NCBI GenBank assembly: GCA_021786915.1
Contig: JAJYMP010000667.1
Coordinates: 1-19,996 of the forward strand
Source of the DNA: Chloroflexota bacterium
GTDB taxonomy: Bacteria > Chloroflexota > Limnocylindria > Limnocylindrales > CSP1-4
Direction: 5' to 3'
DNA length: 19,996 bases
A model generated the notes under the pieces. The model saw only the letters and a list, made by a program, of their open reading frames with translations, was not told the origin of the DNA and searched no databases. Numbering within the stretch: the stretch's first letter is position 1; each line of letters opens with the position of its first letter. Below, piece by piece: positions 15,996 through 19,996 of the stretch. The position numbers were made by a program, and so were the translations under genes.

Positions 15996-16540
15996 GGCGT
16001 ACGGGCGTCGTACCGGTCGACCAGCCAGCGGCCGCCGAGGTTCCGGAGTTCTACCGTCACATCGCGAGGAGCCAAGACGTTCGGCGACTCCACCGGCTGG
16101 CCAGTGTCGAGGCTGATGTCGTAGCCACCCTCGGTGTAGACGAGCCGAACGGTCGCCGAGCTGCCGGACGTCTGAACAGTGACGTTCTCCAACCGCTGGA
16201 CGGTGAGCACGGATGCCTTCTTGGCGGCCTTCTGACCGAGCAGGAAGCCCTGAACCGAGAGGTATGCGGACGACTGGTCGCCGGTCACGAACGGCCGGAC
16301 GAGAGCTGGATCGTCGGTCTGTCGCGCCGCACCAAAGGCCTCGAAGAACGCGCGAACCGCTCCCTCCGGGGTCGACATCGGATCGGTCGCGCTCGACACG
16401 GGTGCCGAGGAGGTCGGGCGTGAAGACGCCTCCGGCACGCCGATCCGACCGACGAGCAGGATCCCACCCACCACAAGGAGTCCGAGAACGACGGCGGTCA
16501 GCGCCAGGATCGGCGTTCGGTACCGAGTCGGTCGGTGCAT
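15992..16540 (-). CDS. Membrane-anchored NTF2-like protein in the Tad operon
   Basis: The product is 182 residues. One transmembrane helix (about 11-33, ILALTAVVLGLLVVGGILLV) is followed by a serine/proline-rich linker. The globular part begins at STPEGAVRAFFEAFGAARQ and ends RNLGGRWLVDRYDARTP. This pattern, a helix-rich start, beta sheet and a WLVD end, is common in NTF2-like or lumazine-binding-like folds. No catalytic residue is evident. It starts 2 bp after the TadG-like gene, and its stop overlaps the PKD gene start (ATGA). It is probably an envelope accessory of the pilus, which is an inference. Confidence 0.7.
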   Translation of the reverse strand: MHRPTRYRTPILALTAVVLGLLVVGGILLVGRIGVPEASSRPTSSAPVSSATDPMSTPEGAVRAFFEAFGAARQTDDPALVRPFVTGDQSSAYLSVQGFLLGQKAAKKASVLTVQRLENVTVQTSGSSATVRLVYTEGGYDISLDTGQPVESPNVLAPRDVTVELRNLGGRWLVDRYDARTP

Positions 16541-16542
16541 CG

Positions 16543-17034
16543 TCAGCTCCGTGCCGCGGCCGAGCCGGTGAGGGTGAGCTCGACGGTCGGCGCCAGACCG
16601 GCGAGTCCGAGGAGCGGGATCCGCGCCGGGACCCGGATCCGGATGCTCACCGTGGGCGCCGTGTCGGGGGCGCCCGTGAGCAGGTCGGTGCCCGGGGCGT
16701 TCGACACGACGATCTCGGCGGAGCGGGCGATGTCAGCGGGCGAGGCCCCGAGGTGATCACCGAGCGCCGCCAGGTTTCGCGCGAGGTACTCCCGGGCCAG
16801 GGCGTCGGCGGTTGGCTCGACGAGTCGCGGGCTGGCCCCGCGCGCGAGGGCATCGAAGTCCAAGGCCTGGGTCGCGGTCAGGGCGGCCATGTCGAGCTCG
16901 GCCCGGATCCGCGTCCGGAGTCCCTCGACCGTCCCCACGGCCAGCACGAGGGTGAGGACGAGCATGAGCAGCGGGAACAGCAGCACGGCGTAGACGGCGA
17001 CCTGACCGCGCTCACCCGCTCGTGGGCGACCCAT
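16543..17034 (-). CDS. TadE/TadG-like minor pilin
   Basis: The product is 163 residues. It opens GERGQVAVYAVLLFPLLMLV, the hydrophobic N-terminal segment of TadE/TadG-like pseudopilins, with a charged stretch before the helix. The body (about 38-160) has alternating helical and strand-like regions, including IVVSNAPGTDLLTG and VSIRIRVPARIPLLGLAGL. No von Willebrand domain is present, so it is much shorter than classical TadG. Its start shares one base with the tadE stop (TGATG), which shows coupling. Confidence 0.75.
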   Translation of the reverse strand: MGRPRAGERGQVAVYAVLLFPLLMLVLTLVLAVGTVEGLRTRIRAELDMAALTATQALDFDALARGASPRLVEPTADALAREYLARNLAALGDHLGASPADIARSAEIVVSNAPGTDLLTGAPDTAPTVSIRIRVPARIPLLGLAGLAPTVELTLTGSAAARS

Positions 17035-17459
17035 CAGTGGGTCACCTCACTGCGGGTGACGAACTCCGAGGCGAGCGGGATCGACCACGTGCCGAGGAAC
17101 GGAATGCTCGCCTCCTCGCCGACCTCGAGCCGGACCCGGATCGGTTCGCCCCAGCCCGCCACGCCCGGTTCGATCGTGATCCGGACGCGAGCCGGATCGA
17201 TCCCGCCATCGCGAAGCTCGGTGTCGATCCGCTCCTGCACCGCCGGGGTATTCGCCCCGGCGACCGCGGCCTGGCGCGCCCCGGCCGCGGTCGCCGCATC
17301 GAGGACGATCCGGGTGTGGGCGAGCCGCCCGAAGATGACCACCGCGAACAGCACTGGGATCAGGACGAGCGGCACGACGAGGACCGCCTCCACGGTCGCC
17401 ACGCCGGCCTCGCCGGCCCGTCGGCGCTGCGGTGCGCCCGAACGCACGGCCTGGTTCAT
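17034..17459 (-). CDS. tadE: TadE-like minor pilin
   Basis: The product is 141 residues from ATG 17459, which overlaps the pilin stop as ATGA. An open frame runs farther upstream but is a shadow of the pilin gene. The N-terminus is typical TadE: GEAGVATVEAVLVVPLVLIP followed by a hydrophobic helix, then RIVLDAATAAGARQAAVAGA. TadE proteins are prepilin-peptidase-processed pseudopilins needed for Flp fibre assembly. The C-terminal domain carries RVRITIEPGVAGWGEPIRVR. Confidence 0.85.
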   Translation of the reverse strand: MNQAVRSGAPQRRRAGEAGVATVEAVLVVPLVLIPVLFAVVIFGRLAHTRIVLDAATAAGARQAAVAGANTPAVQERIDTELRDGGIDPARVRITIEPGVAGWGEPIRVRLEVGEEASIPFLGTWSIPLASEFVTRSEVTH

Positions 17460-17656
17460 GGCCCGGCGAGCAGCTGACCGACGAGCTGGCCGATCTTCGT
17501 CGCGAGTCCGTTGTTCCAGGCGAGGATCGCCGCCGAGAGGACGACGAGGATGATCGCGGCGGCGATGACATACTCGAGCGTGGTCAGCCCCCGCTCGTCC
17601 GCACGGAACACCGCCCACATCCGCCAGAGCTTCCGAGATACGTCACGTCGGTTCAT
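17456..17656 (-). CDS. flp: Flp-type IVb pilin
   Basis: This 66-residue major pilin of the Tad system has a basic leader (MNRRDVSRKLWRMWAVFRAD), then the processing site ERG/LTTLEY with the conserved glutamate at +5 and tyrosine at +6. A hydrophobic helix VIAAAIILVVLSAAILAW follows. The short tail (NNGLATKIGQLVGQLLAGP) is typical of Flp/Fap pilins. The start has GGGAGG five bases upstream, the strongest ribosome-binding site in the operon and suited to a high-copy subunit. It lies 14 bp after tadC, and its stop overlaps the tadE start. Confidence 0.92.
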   Translation of the reverse strand: MNRRDVSRKLWRMWAVFRADERGLTTLEYVIAAAIILVVLSAAILAWNNGLATKIGQLVGQLLAGP

Positions 17657-17670
17657 GGCAACCTCCCACG

Positions 17671-18576
17671 CTAGATCCGGCCAAGGGTGGACAGGAAGAG
17701 CGGCAGCACGACGAGCACGATGAACTCGGGCAGGTAGACACCGGCCAGGATCGCCGCGAGCTTCGGCTGGACGGTCGAAGCGGCTCCCAGGAGTCGGTCC
17801 CGCTCGGCATCGCGGAGCGAGCGCTCGTGCTCGGTGAGCGTCTCGGCGATCCCCTTGCCGAGCTTGCGCGATTGCGCGAGGGAGGCGGCGAGCTCGTCGA
17901 GCGCCTCGATATCTGCGGCCGCGGCGATGTCGCGCAGCGCCGTGTACAGGTCCGCTCCCGTGCCATAGGCGGCCACCGCACTCCGGATCTGACGGGCCAG
18001 GAGGTTCGTCCCGCCCGACGCCTCATGGAGGGCGTCCGAGACGTCGGCGGCGGCGTGCTCGAGTCCATGCTTCGCGGCGAGCGGCCGCACGAGGGCGAGA
18101 AAGTCCGGCAGCTCGCGCGCGATCTGCGCCTGGCGCGCTCGTGCCCGGGCGCCGAGATACTCGGTCGGGAAGACGTAGCCCAGGAACGCTGCCGGCAGGG
18201 CGACGAGCAGGCCGCCCGCGAACAGGGGCGTGAGCGCAACGCCGATTCCGAGCATCGCGGCGGCGAGGACGAGCTTGGCCGCGTAGATCTCGGCCGGCGT
18301 GATCAGTTCGGGGTCGAGACCGGCCCGGATGATGTCGCGCGCACTCACCTGCGAGGCGAACGCGGGCGCGCGCGCGGCCAGCCGCGCGGCAACCGGGGCG
18401 AGGAGTCGCTCCCAGAGTGGCTGGTCGGCGCTGACGAGCCGCTCGTAGCGGTGGCGCGGGAGCGCGACCGCCCGGATCGCGTCGAGTCGGCGTGGCGTGG
18501 CGAGTGCGCCGCCGAAGATCGCCATGAGGAGAGCGAAGACCGCGAGCGCGGTGGCGGCGGCACCGAGCAGCTCCAT
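17671..18576 (-). CDS. tadC: Tad platform protein TadC
   Basis: The product is 301 residues and belongs to the type II secretion F (T2SSF) family of inner-membrane platform proteins that pair with TadA and TadB. It has an N-terminal hydrophobic helix, central helices (YAAKLVLAAAMLGIGVALTP) and a cytosolic helical bundle with ELPDFLALVRPLAAKHGLEH and LAQSRKLGKGIAETL. The final segment (AAILAGVYLPEFIVLVVLPL) is membrane-spanning. The gene starts 4 bp after tadB. Its first ~20 residues closely resemble those of TadB. Confidence 0.9.
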   Translation of the reverse strand: MELLGAAATALAVFALLMAIFGGALATPRRLDAIRAVALPRHRYERLVSADQPLWERLLAPVAARLAARAPAFASQVSARDIIRAGLDPELITPAEIYAAKLVLAAAMLGIGVALTPLFAGGLLVALPAAFLGYVFPTEYLGARARARQAQIARELPDFLALVRPLAAKHGLEHAAADVSDALHEASGGTNLLARQIRSAVAAYGTGADLYTALRDIAAAADIEALDELAASLAQSRKLGKGIAETLTEHERSLRDAERDRLLGAASTVQPKLAAILAGVYLPEFIVLVVLPLFLSTLGRI

Positions 18577-18580
18577 CGCC

Positions 18581-19456
18581 CTACGCCTCGAGGCGCGTGA
18601 TCCGCCAGGACAGGACGATCCCGGTGACTTCCAGGAGCGCCGCGCCGGGCAGGAGGAGGTAGCGCCCGATCGGGGTCGACATCACCGGGCCGATGAGCTC
18701 GGCGTTCGCGAGCGAGAGATACAGAAAGAGCGCCGGGATGACGATCGCGAGGATCGCGGCCTGGAGTCGCAGGCCATGGCTCTCGGCCGCCGCAGATCGC
18801 GCGATCGACTGATTGGCCCGGGCCGCCTCCCCGAGCGACGCGAGGACGTCGGCGGCGGCCGAGACCGGCTGGTGGGTTCGGGTGAGCGTGATGAGCGCGT
18901 CGTAGACGAGCGCGAGGTTCCGCCCCGCCTGGCGGCGGCGGACGTCGACGAGGGCATCGGCCGGGGGCTCGTTGGCGTAGTAGCGCCCGAGGATCTCCTC
19001 GAAGTCGGCCTTCACCCAGCGATGGCGGCCAGCTTCCGCGGCGGCCGCGAACAGATCGGGATACGTGCCGCCGGCGGCCGCCCGGTTGACCATCGCCCGC
19101 AGGACCCGCGGTGCGTCGTCGGCGGCGGAGCGCGCTTCTGCGCCGACGAGGTAGCGGACGTACCAGCGCGGCACGAACGCGCCGACGACGAGCCCGAGGA
19201 TCGCCATCGGCACCGAGAGCGCGAGGCCGGCGAGCCCGAACGAGGCCGGGGCGACGAGCGAGAGGGCGAGGTAGCTCCGGGGCGAGATCAGCAGACGCGC
19301 CCGAGCAAGGAGCGTCCGGGCGCGCTCGATCCGTTCGCCATACGCCTCGCGGACCCGGCGCCCGAGGCCCGGCGCCGGCTGGGCGCGCGAGGGCAGGATC
19401 GCCATCAAGGCGGCGAACACCGCGACGCCGGTCGCGGTGGCACCGATCAGCTCCAT
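18581..19456 (-). CDS. tadB: Tad platform protein TadB
   Basis: This 291-residue inner-membrane protein with the T2SSF fold forms the pilus assembly platform with TadC. It has an N-terminal helix, a central hydrophobic pair (LSLVAPASFGLAGLALSVPM and ILGLVVGAFVP), a cytosolic helical domain with PRVLRAMVNRAAAGGTYPDL, and a last membrane span (LQAAILAIVIPALFLYLSLA). Its ATG overlaps the tadA stop by 10 bp (ATGGAGCTGA). Confidence 0.9.
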   Translation of the reverse strand: MELIGATATGVAVFAALMAILPSRAQPAPGLGRRVREAYGERIERARTLLARARLLISPRSYLALSLVAPASFGLAGLALSVPMAILGLVVGAFVPRWYVRYLVGAEARSAADDAPRVLRAMVNRAAAGGTYPDLFAAAAEAGRHRWVKADFEEILGRYYANEPPADALVDVRRRQAGRNLALVYDALITLTRTHQPVSAAADVLASLGEAARANQSIARSAAAESHGLRLQAAILAIVIPALFLYLSLANAELIGPVMSTPIGRYLLLPGAALLEVTGIVLSWRITRLEA

Positions 19457-19996
19457 CGTTCGCCCTCGAGCTCGAGCCGGGTGAGCAGACGCGCCGAGGG
19501 CGTCCAGTCGCGATCGCGCACGAACCGGATCTCGTCCGCGCCCGCGGTCGCCTCGGCCCGGAACACGTCGACGAGGCGATAGCGGCCCTCGTCGGTCAGG
19601 CCATCGACCGCGCTCAGCTGGCGGACGACCCGCCGGCCCGAGCGCAGGCGCCGGAGGACGACGACGAGATCGAACACCCGGGCGATGTAGCTGCGCAGGT
19701 CGCTCACCGTCAGGTCGCGCATGCTCTGGCGGGCGAGGAGCTCGAGCCGGAACAGGGCGTCCTCGGCCGAGCTCGCATGGATCGTCGTGGCCGATCCATC
19801 GTGGCCGGTGTGGAGCGCCTGGAGCGTGTAGAACGCCTCCTTGGGCAGGCGGATCTCGCCGACGATCAGCCGGTCGGGCCGCATCCGCAGGGCGTTCGCA
19901 ACGAGATCGCCGACATCGAGCAGGCGGGTATCGGCCTCACCGGCGCCGAGATCATGGGGGTGGAGCGTCTCGAGGCTGGACCGAAGCGGGTTCTGG
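19447..19996 (-). CDS. tadA: Tad secretion ATPase TadA/CpaF, C-terminal part (cut at right edge)
   Basis: About 183 residues are in the window; the N-terminus lies beyond 19996. The sequence includes the arginine-rich DLVANALRMRPDRLIVGEIR stretch with the Walker B-like glutamates and the HTGHDGSATTIHASSAEDAL segment with its conserved histidine box, both typical of CpaF/VirB11-type traffic ATPases. The Walker A motif is not in the window. It powers pilin assembly at the inner membrane. The GG residues often seen after GEVR are replaced by LPKEAFYTL. It is the first Tad gene visible here and is coupled to tadB by a 10-bp overlap. Confidence 0.93.
   Translation of the reverse strand, partial: QNPLRSSLETLHPHDLGAGEADTRLLDVGDLVANALRMRPDRLIVGEIRLPKEAFYTLQALHTGHDGSATTIHASSAEDALFRLELLARQSMRDLTVSDLRSYIARVFDLVVVLRRLRSGRRVVRQLSAVDGLTDEGRYRLVDVFRAEATAGADEIRFVRDRDWTPSARLLTRLELEGERWS

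Overview
This is a GC-rich bacterial window, with G/C-dominated third codon positions and several GTG starts. The organism cannot be named from it. The style of the Tad genes and of the small SHOCT and DinB proteins would fit a Chloroflexota (Limnocylindria-like) or actinobacterial genome, but that is a weak inference. I see no rRNA, tRNA or CRISPR array.

Positions 1-9354 hold a restriction/abortive-infection locus on the minus strand. Read in transcription order it runs: a ~1000-aa superfamily-2 helicase/restriction subunit (9354-6346), a protein with an abortive-infection C-terminal domain (6344-5511), and a type III Mod-like beta-class DNA methyltransferase (5511-2944). A fourth gene starts at 2936 but is cut after 33 codons by a complete IS21-family element (300-2835) with inverted ends and a 6-bp target duplication. 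A decayed continuation of this gene lies on the far side (about 165-299). The IS21 transposase gene istA carries a one-base frameshift, while istB is intact. The three intact genes are coupled by a 1-bp gap and a 1-bp overlap, so they probably work as one system: methylate host DNA, cut or translocate on unmodified DNA, and perhaps kill or arrest the cell. The Abi-type gene sitting between the R-like and M-like genes is the most interesting feature of the window.

Positions 9355-13800 form a mosaic of small accessory genes. They are a membrane-anchored hypothetical protein (+), a DUF4238-like protein (-) preceded by an overlapping hypothetical membrane ORF, a divergent hypothetical helical protein (+), a membrane protein and a SHOCT-domain protein in partly overlapping frames (-), and a DinB-like protein (-).

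Positions 14073-19996 are a Tad/Flp type IVb pilus operon on the minus strand: tadA/cpaF ATPase (cut by the window edge), tadB, tadC, flp pilin, tadE, a TadE/TadG-like minor pilin, a membrane-anchored NTF2-like protein, a secreted PKD-domain protein and cpaB/rcpC. Gaps are no more than 14 bp and most junctions overlap, so this is probably one transcript. ATPase and platform genes come first, pilin and minor pilins follow, and two unrecognised envelope proteins sit before cpaB. Prepilin peptidase, secretin and cpaE are not in the window.
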